Shown in pieces: positions 32,014-41,078 of a stretch of 64,000 nt of DNA (positions are counted from its first letter, which is position 1; each line of letters starts with the position of its first letter). The stretch spans positions 124,001 through 188,000 of the forward strand of contig JAKVKU010000004.1 in the NCBI GenBank assembly GCA_022484695.1, read 5' to 3'. The notes under the pieces were generated by a model. That model did no database searches. It was not told the origin of the DNA and saw only the letters and a list, made by a program, of their open reading frames with translations. This DNA comes from Lactobacillus sp. (GTDB taxonomy: Bacteria > Bacillota > Bacilli > Lactobacillales > Lactobacillaceae). Both the position numbers and the translations under genes were made by a program.

Positions 32014-33102
32014 GTGTCCATTGTGTTGGAAAATGTTAGTAAACGTTTTGACAATGACCCAGAAACTTTAACCGATATCAGCGCTGAAATTCAAACTGGT
32101 GAGTTCTTTGTCATTGTTGGCCCCTCTGGTTCCGGGAAAAGCACCCTTTTGCGGATGATCGCCGGCCTGGGTTCTATTTCTGGGGGCGAAATCAAAATCA
32201 ACGGTCGGGTGGTCAACGACTTAGCCCCCAAAGACCGCAAGCTATCCATGGTTTTTCAAAGTTATGCCCTATATCCATTTTTAAATGTTTGGAATAACGT
32301 GGCTTTTGGTTTAAATGCCCGGAAAATCGCGAAGGTCGATATCAACGACCGGGTAGCCAAAGCCTTAGATATGGTGGGTTTGACGGAATTTAAAGACCGT
32401 AAACCCCGAGAACTCTCCGGTGGTCAACGGCAACGGGTAGCTTTAGCCCGGGCTGTGGCCGACGATAGTAATATTTGTTTGATGGATGAACCCTTATCCA
32501 ACTTAGATGCCCAATTGCGGATCAAAATGCGCCAAGAAATTTATAACCTGCAACGTAAACTTGGCCTGACTTTGATCTACGTGACCCATGATCAAGTGGA
32601 AGCCATGACCATGGCCGATCATATCATGGTCTTAAACGATCGGCTGGTGCAACAAATCGGCACCCCTAGTGAAATTTACCAAGAACCCGCCAATGAATTC
32701 GTGGCCCAATTCTTTGGCACCCCGCAAATCAATTTGCTGCCAGCTGTCAAAACCGCGGGTAGCCAGACCAGCCTAGATATCACCGCTGACTTTGCCTTAA
32801 ACCTCAACCAAAGTATCCCCGCCACCGAAGTAAAAGTTGGTATCCGGCCTAATGATCTGACCATCACCGACAGTTCCGAATTAAACGCCAATGCCGTGGT
32901 GGATAATATCGAATATCTAGGGGATGAGACCATCGTCTACGCCACATTGAATAGCGGCAGTGCAGTGCGGGTATTAGTGGCTGGTCAAGCGAACTTTAGA
33001 AGCTACCAACCGGTCCAAATCGGGGCCAACGGTAAAGTCATGCTCTTTGATTCCAAAGGTCAACGCCTGCACCTGGCAAAGGAGGCCATGAGTTATGCTT
33101 AA
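32014..33102 (+). CDS. ugpC: Glycerol-3-phosphate/glycerophosphodiester ABC transporter, ATP-binding protein (UgpC/MsmK type)
   Basis: 362 aa. Start at GTG 32014, 6 nt after GAGGTG; an open upstream extension to 31978 precedes the RBS. Walker A 'GPSGSGKSTLLRMIAG', Q-loop 'SMVFQSYALYP', signature 'LSGGQRQRVALARAV', Walker B 'ICLMDEPLSNLDAQLR', switch 'YVTHDQVEAMTMAD', and a C-terminal TOBE/regulatory domain (about residues 240-360). This ATPase class also serves other sugar importers; the assignment comes from the linked permeases, UgpB and phosphodiesterase. Overlaps the next gene by 8 bp. Confidence 0.9.
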   Translation: MSIVLENVSKRFDNDPETLTDISAEIQTGEFFVIVGPSGSGKSTLLRMIAGLGSISGGEIKINGRVVNDLAPKDRKLSMVFQSYALYPFLNVWNNVAFGLNARKIAKVDINDRVAKALDMVGLTEFKDRKPRELSGGQRQRVALARAVADDSNICLMDEPLSNLDAQLRIKMRQEIYNLQRKLGLTLIYVTHDQVEAMTMADHIMVLNDRLVQQIGTPSEIYQEPANEFVAQFFGTPQINLLPAVKTAGSQTSLDITADFALNLNQSIPATEVKVGIRPNDLTITDSSELNANAVVDNIEYLGDETIVYATLNSGSAVRVLVAGQANFRSYQPVQIGANGKVMLFDSKGQRLHLAKEAMSYA

Positions 33103-34054
33103 AAATGTCGTCGAACCGGAACCCGGATCCCTAGATGTGACCCCCACCACTCCTAAAGCCAAAAGTCGGACCAAAGTCTTTGCCCTCAATGCCAAAGATA
33201 AATATTATGCCCTATTATTTTTAGGGCCCTCCGTCTTATTATTAGCGCTTTTCGTTTTTTATCCCATGATCAAAACCCTTTATATCAGCTTATTTCTCAC
33301 CAGTGGCCTGGGTAAAACCACCGTCTTCACTGGTTTAGGCAATTATGTGCGCCTATTGACCTCGGCCGATTATCTAAATAGTTTAGGGGTCACCTTGATC
33401 TACGTTTTTGCCGTGACCATTCTAACCATCGCTTTAGGTCTTTTATTAGCCCACTTGGCCAGTGAAACCTTGCCAGGGATTGGCATTTTTAGAACTTTAT
33501 TCTCAGCTACCATGGGGGTTTCCGTCTCCGTCGCTGCTATTTTTTGGCTGTTTATTTTTAACCCCTCCACTGGTTTCTTGTCCTTATTGAGCAATTGGTT
33601 ACATTTACCCGTGATCAATTGGCTGACCCAGCCCAATACGGCCATGGTGGCCGTGGTGATCACCACCGTTTGGATGAACCTGGGCTTTACCTTCTTAATT
33701 TTATTAGGGGCCATTCAATCCGTTCCCACCAGCCTTTATGAAGCCGCCAGTGTGGCCGGGGCAAAACCTGGCTATCAATTTTTCCATATCACCATTCCCA
33801 TGATCTCCCCAACCCTGTTCTTCGTTTCCATTATCACCTTAATCGGGTCCTTTAAGAGTTTTGGTTTAATTGATTTGATCACCAAAGGCGGGCCTACCAA
33901 TGCCACCAATATGTTGGTTTACCGGATTTATAAAGACGCCTTTTATAGCGGCAACTTCGCTCAAGCCAGTGCCGAATCCATTATCCTGACCGTGATTATT
34001 GCCCTATTCACCTTATTACAATTTAAAATTTTGGAAAGACGGGTGAACTACTAA
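33095..34054 (+). CDS. ugpA: Ugp-type ABC transporter permease 1
   Basis: 319 aa; AAGGAGG RBS inside the end of ugpC. A cytoplasmic N-terminal tail of about 35 residues is followed by six membrane helices ('YALLFLGPSVLLLALFVFYPM' is the first). EAA loop 'SLYEAASVAGAKPGYQFFHITIP'-type (YEAASVAGAKPGYQ visible) contacts the ATPase. Pairs with the permease at 34054. Confidence 0.9.
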   Translation: MLKNVVEPEPGSLDVTPTTPKAKSRTKVFALNAKDKYYALLFLGPSVLLLALFVFYPMIKTLYISLFLTSGLGKTTVFTGLGNYVRLLTSADYLNSLGVTLIYVFAVTILTIALGLLLAHLASETLPGIGIFRTLFSATMGVSVSVAAIFWLFIFNPSTGFLSLLSNWLHLPVINWLTQPNTAMVAVVITTVWMNLGFTFLILLGAIQSVPTSLYEAASVAGAKPGYQFFHITIPMISPTLFFVSIITLIGSFKSFGLIDLITKGGPTNATNMLVYRIYKDAFYSGNFAQASAESIILTVIIALFTLLQFKILERRVNY

Positions 34055-34881
34055 TGACTTTTACCAAGCAATCTCCTTGGCAAAAAACCTTAAGTTACGC
34101 TGCCTTGATCATCTTGACCATCGTTGTCCTGGGACCTTTTTTGATTGGGTTATGGACTAGCTTTTTACCAACCATGGATATCGCCAAGGGCAATTTCTTC
34201 AGCACCGCCTTATCCTTTAATAACTATATTAGTGCCTTTACCAAAACCCCGATCTTACGCTATTTAGGTAACAGTTTACTGATTTCCACCGTGACCATGT
34301 TCGCCCAATTATTCTTTTGCTCCATGGCGGCCTATGCCTTTGTCTTTTTAAAATTCAAATTCCGCAACTTACTCTTTGGCTTATTCTTAGTCACCATGAT
34401 GTTGCCCTTTGAAGCTGAAATCATTCCCAACTTTCAAACCGTTAAAAGCCTGGGCCTGCTCAATGGCTACGGGGTCATGATCATCCCCTTCTTGACCAGT
34501 GCCTTTGGGGTCTTCATGTTACGGCAATCCTTTAAGCAAATGCCGGCAGAATTAAAAGAAGCCGCCGACATCGAAGGCTTAAATCACTTTCAATTTTATG
34601 GCAAAATCGTCTTGCCTTATAACCGCATCAGTCTGCTGACTTTGGCGGCTTATAGTTTCTTAGGTTCTTGGAACGAATACTTATGGCCTATGTTGACCAC
34701 TTTTAGCAACAACTTTCGGCCTATCCAAAACGGCCTGCGTCAATTACAGTCTGAAGAAACCTTCAATGATTGGGGCATGATCCAAGCCAGTGCCGCCATT
34801 GTGGTCATCCCCACGTTGATCGTCTTGTTTGTGGGTCAACACTACTTCAAATCTGGCATGAACGAAGGTGCCGTGAAATGA
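34054..34881 (+). CDS. ugpE: Ugp-type ABC transporter permease 2
   Basis: 275 aa; its ATG overlaps the stop of the first permease (TAATG). Six helices; EAA loop 'LKEAADIEGLNHFQFYGKIVLP'-type (KEAADIEGLNHFQ visible), C-terminal 'GQHYFKSGMNEGAVK' as in MalG/UgpE proteins ('F..G...GAVKG'). Forms the heterodimeric channel with UgpA. Confidence 0.9.
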   Translation: MTFTKQSPWQKTLSYAALIILTIVVLGPFLIGLWTSFLPTMDIAKGNFFSTALSFNNYISAFTKTPILRYLGNSLLISTVTMFAQLFFCSMAAYAFVFLKFKFRNLLFGLFLVTMMLPFEAEIIPNFQTVKSLGLLNGYGVMIIPFLTSAFGVFMLRQSFKQMPAELKEAADIEGLNHFQFYGKIVLPYNRISLLTLAAYSFLGSWNEYLWPMLTTFSNNFRPIQNGLRQLQSEETFNDWGMIQASAAIVVIPTLIVLFVGQHYFKSGMNEGAVK

Positions 34882-36254
34882 TGAAGCAGTTGTCCAAATA
34901 CCTCAAATTCGATCTCGTCAGCTTTTTCGCAGTGGTTTTGACCCTGTTAGGCTTAGCTGTAGCTCAAAAACCCCAAGCCGTCCAGGCTGCCACCAGTGAT
35001 GGTAAGACCCAAGTGGTCTTTTGGCACGAAATGGGTGGCCCCGCCGAACAAGCTCTGTTAAAAATCGTCGATGGCTTTAATAAATCTCAGGATAAATATG
35101 AAGTCGTCCCGGCTTATCAAGGCTCGTATGATGAAGCCGTTCAAAAAATAATCCAGACTCATGGCACCAACACCAGCCCAGCGGTCTTCCAATCTTTTGA
35201 TATTTCCACCGCCCAAATGATGGATAGCAAGTACACCACCCCTATCCAAAAATTTGCCGATGCCGACAGCTATGATTTAAACCAGATCTCTGCTGGGGCC
35301 CGGGCTTTTTACGCCAAGGATGGCCAACAAATGGCCATGCCTTTTAACACCTCCCAACCCGTGTTATATTACAATGCCACCTTATTAAAGAAATACCATA
35401 TTACCCCACCCCCAGTTTCCCCAAGTTACAGTGATATCTCCCGGGTGGCGACCCAGTTATATAACCGGTCTAATCACAAGGTCAAAGGCATGACTGTCCA
35501 AATCTATGGGTGGTTATTAGAAGAAGCCCTGGCCAACGCCGGGACAAGTTTGACCAACAATAGTGATGGTCACGATGGCACCCCAACAAAAGTTAATTTA
35601 AACAATCCCACCACGGTTCAATTCTTGAAATGGATCCGCAGTAACATTCAACAAGGTAACTTCATCAACTACGGATCTGGCGCCAGTGCCGGCACCAACC
35701 AAATTGCTGGCTTCTTGGCTGATAAAGTGGGGATGTTCATCCAATCCAGTGCCACCATTGGTCAATTAACTGCCAATAACAAAAACAAATTAGGCATTAC
35801 TTACTTCCCCCATCCCGATGGCACTAAAGCCAACGGGGTCGCCATTGGGGGTGCGGCTTTATGGATCAGCAATGACAAGCCGCAAAACGTCCAACAAGGG
35901 GCCTTTGAATTCATCAAGTACGCTTTAAACGCCCCAAATCAGGCCCAATGGCAAAAAGCCACCGGCTACTTAGCCTTAAACAAGGATTCCCAAAACGAAA
36001 CAGTCTTGAAAAAGCTTTACGCCAGCAATCCTGAAGCTAAGGTCCCTGCCCAACAATTAGCCACTGCCACCCCTAATAAAACGAATTCCGGGATTTTAAT
36101 GCAAGGGATGCAATTGACTCGAGAATTGGAAGAAACTGCCATGGAGACTGTTTATAATGGCGGTGATATCAATAATGCGTTGACCACGGCCAACCAAAGT
36201 ATCAATGATAATTTGAAGTTAACCAACCAAGCGAATGGCGTTAAGCCAAAATAA
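34878..36254 (+). CDS. ugpB: Ugp-type glycerol-3-phosphate/glycerophosphodiester binding protein, no lipobox
   Basis: 458 aa. Start at ATG 34878 (or the next ATG 34881), overlapping the permease stop; GAAGGTG RBS. Signal sequence ends 'PQAVQA' with signal peptidase I features and no lipobox Cys. The mature part follows UgpB closely: 'VVFWHEMGGPAEQALL', 'NKSQDKYEVVPAYQGSYDE', 'MPFNTSQPVLYYN', 'GAALWISND' and 'WQKATGYLALNKDS'. Binds glycerol-3-phosphate or glycerophosphodiesters outside the cell. The next gene is a GDPD, as in ugpBAECQ operons, though the order here is C-A-E-B-Q. Confidence 0.92.
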   Translation: MMKQLSKYLKFDLVSFFAVVLTLLGLAVAQKPQAVQAATSDGKTQVVFWHEMGGPAEQALLKIVDGFNKSQDKYEVVPAYQGSYDEAVQKIIQTHGTNTSPAVFQSFDISTAQMMDSKYTTPIQKFADADSYDLNQISAGARAFYAKDGQQMAMPFNTSQPVLYYNATLLKKYHITPPPVSPSYSDISRVATQLYNRSNHKVKGMTVQIYGWLLEEALANAGTSLTNNSDGHDGTPTKVNLNNPTTVQFLKWIRSNIQQGNFINYGSGASAGTNQIAGFLADKVGMFIQSSATIGQLTANNKNKLGITYFPHPDGTKANGVAIGGAALWISNDKPQNVQQGAFEFIKYALNAPNQAQWQKATGYLALNKDSQNETVLKKLYASNPEAKVPAQQLATATPNKTNSGILMQGMQLTRELEETAMETVYNGGDINNALTTANQSINDNLKLTNQANGVKPK

Positions 36255-36271
36255 GACCAGGAGGTTTTAAG

Positions 36272-36967
36272 ATGACCACATCAACCTTAATTTTTGGACA
36301 CCGGGGATTTCCAAAGAAATTCCCAGAAAATTCTCTAGCTGGTTTTGAGTACGCCCTGATCCACGGCATTGATGGTCTGGAATTTGATGTCCACTTGACC
36401 CGGGACAACATCCCCGTCATCATCCATGATGAAACCATTAATCGCACCACCGATGGCACGGGGTTAGTGGGGGAAATGACCTTAGAGCAATTGCGGCAAT
36501 ACCATTTAGCCAATGGCGAACCCATCCCCACTTTGTCTGGCCTCATGGAAATGGCCTATCATTACCCCGTCTACTTAAATCTGGAGTTCAAGACCAACAA
36601 GATCCACTATATTGATATTGAAGAAATCGTCCTCACCCAGGTCAATCGCTACCCCCTGCAAAAGCCGATGATCTATTCTTCTTTCAACTTAGACTCCCTG
36701 CGCCTGGCCTACCAAATGGATGCCACCCAAGAATATTGCCTCTTAGCGGGGCATCACATCATCAATCCCCAGGCCATGACCCTGGCGGAACATCTCAAGG
36801 GCTTTCATTTAAGGCATTACCAAGAATTGCCTGATGATATCGTTCAGCGGATCTGGACCATTGATGATGCCAAGACCATGACCAGCCTGTTTGAAAAAAA
36901 CGTGGCTGGGGTCATTACCGATAATTTTGAGTTAGCCCAAAGCTTAAAAGGTGCCCTATTAAAATAA
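36272..36967 (+). CDS. ugpQ: Glycerophosphodiester phosphodiesterase
   Basis: 231 aa; AGGAGG RBS. GDPD family TIM barrel: 'FGHRGFPKKFPENSLAGF' (catalytic His-Arg and Glu-Asn), 'LEFDVHLTRDNIPVIIHD' (metal Glu, Asp, catalytic His), 'INRTTDGTG', 'YLNLEFKTN'. Hydrolyses glycerophosphodiesters to glycerol-3-phosphate plus alcohol. Last gene of the Ugp operon, 17 bp after ugpB; no signal peptide, so it acts inside the cell on imported substrate. Confidence 0.94.
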   Translation: MTTSTLIFGHRGFPKKFPENSLAGFEYALIHGIDGLEFDVHLTRDNIPVIIHDETINRTTDGTGLVGEMTLEQLRQYHLANGEPIPTLSGLMEMAYHYPVYLNLEFKTNKIHYIDIEEIVLTQVNRYPLQKPMIYSSFNLDSLRLAYQMDATQEYCLLAGHHIINPQAMTLAEHLKGFHLRHYQELPDDIVQRIWTIDDAKTMTSLFEKNVAGVITDNFELAQSLKGALLK

Positions 36968-36983
36968 CCATTATTTCCTGAAA

Positions 36984-37024
36984 AGTAGCTGCATGCTAAG
37001 TAATTTTTGCAGCTGCTTTTTTTG
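36984..37024 (+). terminator. Terminator of the Ugp operon
   Basis: GTAGCTGCA pairs with TGCAGCTGC (one mismatch at the end) around a 14-nt loop, then TTTTTTT. Confidence 0.8.
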
Positions 37025-37190
37025 TGCGTATCTGCACGGAGAAAATGTATTCCAGGGCGTGTATATCGTGTTTATTGTTTGATTGACAAAAATATTTATA
37101 AATTTCTGTTTTTTAATCCTTTAGTAGCAATATTTAAATCAATCGTACCGTTATTTAAAAATAAATCCATTTATTTGTTCAATAAATAAC

Positions 37191-37239
37191 TTGTTTACTG
37201 CAAAGCATGGGACTATAATTCATTGTGAAAGCATTCACT
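37191..37239 (+). promoter_or_regulatory. Promoter and cre-like site of (R)-ADH copy 1
   Basis: -35 TTGTTT (37191-37196), 17-bp spacer, -10 TATAAT (37214-37219). TGAAAGCATTCACT (37226-37239) at the start site matches 12 of 14 positions of the cre consensus, placed for CcpA repression. Confidence 0.7.
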
Positions 37240-37284
37240 TATTATTTATTGATCCCTTTTTATAACAAATTGGAGGTTTTTTAA

Positions 37285-38040
37285 ATGAACAGATTGCAAA
37301 ACAAAGTTGCCATCATCACTGGCGGTACCAAGGGTATTGGTTATGGCATCGCCAAACGTTTCTTAGCTGAAGGGGCCAAAGTAGTCATCACCGGCCGGAA
37401 CGCCGAAGTTGGGGCAGCCGCCGCTGCGGATTTAGGCGATCCCAGCGTGGTCACTTACTTGCAACAAGATGTCACTGATGAAGCCCGCTGGACAGAAGTT
37501 TATGATCAAACCGAAGCCTTATATGGCCCTGTGACCACCTTAGTCAACAATTCCGGCATTGCCATTGGCAAAAACGTGGAGGATACCACCACTGAAGACT
37601 GGCATACCCTATTAGCCATCAACTTGGATGCTGTTTTCTTTGGCACGCGGCTAGCCATTAAGCGCATGAAAAATAAAGACCTAGGTGGCTCCATCATTAA
37701 CATGTCTTCTATTGAAGGCTTTATTGGTGATCCGAATTTAGCCGCGTACAATGCTTCTAAGGGGGCCGTGCGGATTTTCTCGAAATCTGCCGCACTGCAC
37801 TGTGCCATCAATGATTTAGGCGTCCGGGTCAACACCGTGCATCCTGGTTATATTCGCACGCCCATGGTGGAGGGTTTGACCGGTTTTGAAGAGGCTATGT
37901 CCGTGCGCAGTAAGACCCCAATGGGCCATATTGGCGATCCTGACGACATTGGTTATATCTGTGTCTATTTAGCTTCTGACGAATCAAAATTCGCCACCGG
38001 CTCTGAGTTCGTCGTTGACGGGGGTTACACTGCCCAATAA
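37285..38040 (+). CDS. (R)-specific alcohol dehydrogenase-like SDR, copy 1
   Basis: 251 aa; GGAGG RBS. Very similar along its length to the NADP(H)-dependent (R)-alcohol dehydrogenase of L. brevis/L. kefir: 'AIITGGTKGIGYGIAKRF' (cofactor loop), 'VVITGRN' (Arg favouring NADP), 'TTLVNNSGIAIGKNVEDTT', catalytic Ser in 'IINMSSIEGFIGDP', 'YNASKGAVRIFSKSAAL' (Tyr, Lys), and the C-terminal 'EFVVDGGYTAQ' whose last Gln binds Mg in that enzyme. Reduces ketones such as acetophenone-like or short aliphatic ketones; the natural substrate is not established. First of three paralogues in 9 kb. Confidence 0.9.
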   Translation: MNRLQNKVAIITGGTKGIGYGIAKRFLAEGAKVVITGRNAEVGAAAAADLGDPSVVTYLQQDVTDEARWTEVYDQTEALYGPVTTLVNNSGIAIGKNVEDTTTEDWHTLLAINLDAVFFGTRLAIKRMKNKDLGGSIINMSSIEGFIGDPNLAAYNASKGAVRIFSKSAALHCAINDLGVRVNTVHPGYIRTPMVEGLTGFEEAMSVRSKTPMGHIGDPDDIGYICVYLASDESKFATGSEFVVDGGYTAQ

Positions 38041-38056
38041 ACCATTTATTGACCAC

Positions 38057-38105
38057 CAAAAAACCGTTTGCCCCAGATGACAACATCTTAGGACAAACAG
38101 TTTTT
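38057..38105. terminator. Bidirectional terminator between ADH copy 1 and the met operon
   Basis: AAAAACCGTTTGCCCC and GGACAAACAGTTTTTTT form an imperfect long stem with A/T runs at both ends. Confidence 0.8.
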
Positions 38106-38114
38106 TTAATTGTT

Positions 38115-39263
38115 TTAATTTTCAAAATATTCAAGGGCCAAGCGTTTATAAATCTCAATCGTCGCAAAGAAGCTGGTCAAAGTGGTGTACTCATCCACCT
38201 GGTGGGCCCGATCCCAGGCATCTGCCCCCAGGATCACCACCGCCATCTCCGGATTGCCTTGGATAAAGACGCTGGCATCCGTGGCGCCGTTGATGGTTTT
38301 AAGGGCGACGGGGCGATCTTGGTAAGTCGCCTTAGCAATCTTGGCCGCCAGTTGCACGAAGGCATTATCTTTAGCCGTGGCCACGGGATAAAAATTGTGG
38401 ATCAGTTTGAATTCCAACTTAACCTGACTTTGGGCATTTAACTGGCCAATTTTAGCTTGAATTCGATCGATCACCTGTTGATTGCCAAAGGCTTTGGTGG
38501 GCCGGATATTACCATAAAGTTCGGCGTAGTCGGGGATGGTATTCACTTGATCCCCCGCCTTTAAAATCGTCACACTATGGCGCACCGTGCCCAGCAAGGG
38601 GTCATTGGGGGCATCGTCAAACAAGTTTTGTTCAGCATTGATGTAAGCCACCAAACCGGTGATGGCGTTGACGCCCTTTTCCGGTAAGGAACTATGGGCT
38701 GCCACCCCAAAACTCTTGATTTGATAATTGAGACTGCCTGCATGGGCATAGACCACTTGGCCGCTGGTGGGTTCCCCCACCGCCATGGCAGAAACGTCTT
38801 GGACCACCCCTTGATCCTTCAGGCGGTAAGCTCCTGGGGTGCCATATTCTTCCCCGGCGGTGGCAATAAAACGTACCGTGCCTTTGGGTAATTGGCCGGC
38901 ATCAATGAGCTCTAGCAGCGCAATGACTTGGGCCGCCAAGCCACTCTTCATATCCGCCGACCCCCGGCCATATAGCTTGTCCCCCACGATTTCTGCATTG
39001 AAGGGATCATGGGTCCATTGGCTGGGATCTGGGACAGCCACCGTGTCTTGGTGACCTTCAAAAGCCAACACCCGGGGGTCGACCCCTTGGCCAACCTCGG
39101 CGATTAAATCACTGCGATTATCATCAAAGGGATCTAAACGCGCCTTGATGCCTCGACTGGCAAACAACTTTGCCAAATAAGCAGACACGGGTGCTTCATT
39201 GCCGTTCACTGAATTCAAGTGAATTAAATCCGTTAAAATCTTTAAACGTGCTTTATCTTCCAT
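38115..39263 (-). CDS. M20 family ArgE/DapE-type deacylase of the methionine uptake operon
   Basis: 382 aa. Start at ATG 39263 after GGAAGGT. M20A motifs: 'LAFEGHQDTVAVPD' (zinc His, Asp), 'YGRGSADMKSGLA' (bridging Asp), 'ATAGEEYGTPGAYRL' (Glu-Glu), 'AVGEPTSGQVVYAHAG', lid 'AAHSSLPEKGVNA', 'LGADAWDRAHQVDEYT' (zinc His). Strongly similar to the deacylase at 3650-4840. Last gene of metQ-metN-metI-deacylase behind a Met T-box. Inference: it releases methionine from imported N-acyl-methionine or a Met-containing derivative. Confidence 0.86.
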   Translation of the reverse strand: MEDKARLKILTDLIHLNSVNGNEAPVSAYLAKLFASRGIKARLDPFDDNRSDLIAEVGQGVDPRVLAFEGHQDTVAVPDPSQWTHDPFNAEIVGDKLYGRGSADMKSGLAAQVIALLELIDAGQLPKGTVRFIATAGEEYGTPGAYRLKDQGVVQDVSAMAVGEPTSGQVVYAHAGSLNYQIKSFGVAAHSSLPEKGVNAITGLVAYINAEQNLFDDAPNDPLLGTVRHSVTILKAGDQVNTIPDYAELYGNIRPTKAFGNQQVIDRIQAKIGQLNAQSQVKLEFKLIHNFYPVATAKDNAFVQLAAKIAKATYQDRPVALKTINGATDASVFIQGNPEMAVVILGADAWDRAHQVDEYTTLTSFFATIEIYKRLALEYFEN

Positions 39264-39287
39264 ACCTAAGACCTTCCAAATCAATTA

Positions 39288-39989
39288 TTAAGCATTTTTA
39301 TGATCCAAGATTCGGGCTAAAAAATCCCCTAAAATCTGGACGATCAACACTAAGATCAAGACCAATAAGGTGGCCACAAACGTAATATCATTGGCAAAGC
39401 GATTATAGCCATAAGAAATGGCCATGTTCCCTAAGCCACCAGCCCCAATGGCCCCGGCCATGGCGGTCAAACCAATCAAGCTGATCAAGGTCACCGTGGT
39501 CACCCGAATCAATTCCGAGCGGGCTTCCCGTAGGTAAACATCCACAATAATATCCTTATTGGTGGCCCCCACAGACTGGGCAGCTTCGATGGTCCCATGA
39601 TCCACACTCTTTAAGGCCACTTGGACCTGCCGAGCATAAAAAGGAAAGACCCCTAAGGACAAGGGCACCAGAGCAGCGGTGGTCCCAATTTGCGTGCCCA
39701 CGATTTTTTGAGTCACCGGGGCAATAAAGGCCAGTAAGATAATGAAGGGGATGGCCCGGAAAATGGAGACGATTTTATCAATGACACTAAACAAATGCCG
39801 ACTGGGCAAAATGCCATCACTGTCGGTCACCACTAAAGCAAGCCCAAAGACCAAGCCTAAAATCCCCCCGAAAATCGCTGACCAAAAAGTCATATAGAGG
39901 GTTTGAACAATAGATGTCCACCAGCCCCCATCACCCAGCCAACCTTGATAAATCACATTTGGAAAAATATTCGCCAGTGTTTTAGCCAT
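39288..39989 (-). CDS. metI: Methionine ABC transporter, permease
   Basis: 233 aa. Start at ATG 39989 after GCAGGTGA; an in-frame GTG at 40001 is possible but overlaps the RBS. Five hydrophobic helices; 'ADGGWWTSIVQTLYMTF'-type N-terminus (GGWWTSIVQTLYM visible), 'FRAIPFIILLAFIAP', EAA loop 'TIEAAQSVGATNKDII', 'AMAGAIGAGGLGNMAISYGY'. Overlaps the end of metN by 8 bp. Forms the MetI homodimer channel. Confidence 0.94.
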   Translation of the reverse strand: MAKTLANIFPNVIYQGWLGDGGWWTSIVQTLYMTFWSAIFGGILGLVFGLALVVTDSDGILPSRHLFSVIDKIVSIFRAIPFIILLAFIAPVTQKIVGTQIGTTAALVPLSLGVFPFYARQVQVALKSVDHGTIEAAQSVGATNKDIIVDVYLREARSELIRVTTVTLISLIGLTAMAGAIGAGGLGNMAISYGYNRFANDITFVATLLVLILVLIVQILGDFLARILDHKNA

Positions 39990-41055
39990 GATTTTCGTCA
40001 CCTGCCTTAATTTGTTTCACGACCACATTAGCCTTTTTCAAGAAATCAATGGCTTTTTGGCGATTGGCGTCAGTCCCCTTAAGGACCACGAAATTGGTCC
40101 CAACCACCGTTTCCCCCAGCACATCGATGTTACTGTAAATAATATTGGCTTCCACATTAAAGTTTTTATACAGGGTCACCACTAAGGGTTCACTGACGGA
40201 CTCCCCAAAGTAAATGAGCTGCAGGGCAATTTCATCCGGCTGCAATTGGGCCAAATGGGCATCCTCTAAAGCCGCAATGGCCTTAGACCCCTTTTCCGCC
40301 CCCACAAACTCTTTGGTCAAGGGTTCTTTAGAATTGGTGAAGATATCTAACAAACTACCCTCTTCGATCACGACCCCATCATCCATCACCGCTACCCGAT
40401 TGGCGATGCGTTTAACGGCATCCATTTCGTGGGTGATCAAAACTACCGTCAAGCCCAACTGGGTATTCAAGCGCTGTAATAGGTCCAAAATTTGATTGGT
40501 ATTTTTAGGATCCAGGGCACTGGTGGCTTCATCTGAAATTAAGATTTCCGGATCATTAGCCAATGCCCGGGCAATGGCCACCCGCTGTTGTTGGCCCCCA
40601 GATAATTGGGCGGGAAAAGCATCAGCTTTATCAGCCAGATCCACCATGTCTAATAGCTTCAAGGCCTTGGCCTGCAGGGCTTTTTTATCTAAATTACTGT
40701 GTTTTAGCGCGAAACCCACATTTTGGATCACAGTTTGTTCATACAATAAATTGAAATGTTGGAAAATCATGCCAATTTTCCGGCGCTTTTGTCGCAGGGT
40801 CTTGGTGGAGATGACTTCTTTGCCATTATCAAACAGCACATCATCCCCCACCTGGATGCGACCGCTGGTGGGTTGCTGCAATAAATTAATGACCCGCACC
40901 AGGGTGGATTTCCCCGCCCCAGAGTAGCCAACGATACCATAGATGTCGCCCTTTTGAATATGGATCGTGACATCTTTGACCGCCTGGACCGAGGCCTTTT
41001 TTTGCTGGAAGGTAACGCTGACGTTATCCAGTTGAATGATCGTTTCTGCCATCAT
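39982..41055 (-). CDS. metN: Methionine ABC transporter, ATP-binding protein with NIL domain
   Basis: 357 aa. Start at ATG 41055 (or 41052) after AGGAG; an in-frame GTG at 41064 lies between the RBS and ATG. Walker A 'GYSGAGKSTLVRVI', 'GMIFQHFNLL' Q-loop, signature 'LSGGQQQRVAIARAL', Walker B 'ILISDEATSALD', switch 'VLITHEMD'. C-terminal NIL/ACT-like domain (about residues 270-350, 'DEIALQLIYFGESVSEPLV') that binds methionine and inhibits transport when Met is plentiful. Confidence 0.95.
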   Translation of the reverse strand: MMAETIIQLDNVSVTFQQKKASVQAVKDVTIHIQKGDIYGIVGYSGAGKSTLVRVINLLQQPTSGRIQVGDDVLFDNGKEVISTKTLRQKRRKIGMIFQHFNLLYEQTVIQNVGFALKHSNLDKKALQAKALKLLDMVDLADKADAFPAQLSGGQQQRVAIARALANDPEILISDEATSALDPKNTNQILDLLQRLNTQLGLTVVLITHEMDAVKRIANRVAVMDDGVVIEEGSLLDIFTNSKEPLTKEFVGAEKGSKAIAALEDAHLAQLQPDEIALQLIYFGESVSEPLVVTLYKNFNVEANIIYSNIDVLGETVVGTNFVVLKGTDANRQKAIDFLKKANVVVKQIKAGDENHG

Positions 41056-41078
41056 CAATTGCACTCCTAAATTACAAA

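Noticed and set aside
40496-40927. 143-codon plus-strand frame
   Set aside because: Antisense shadow of metN.
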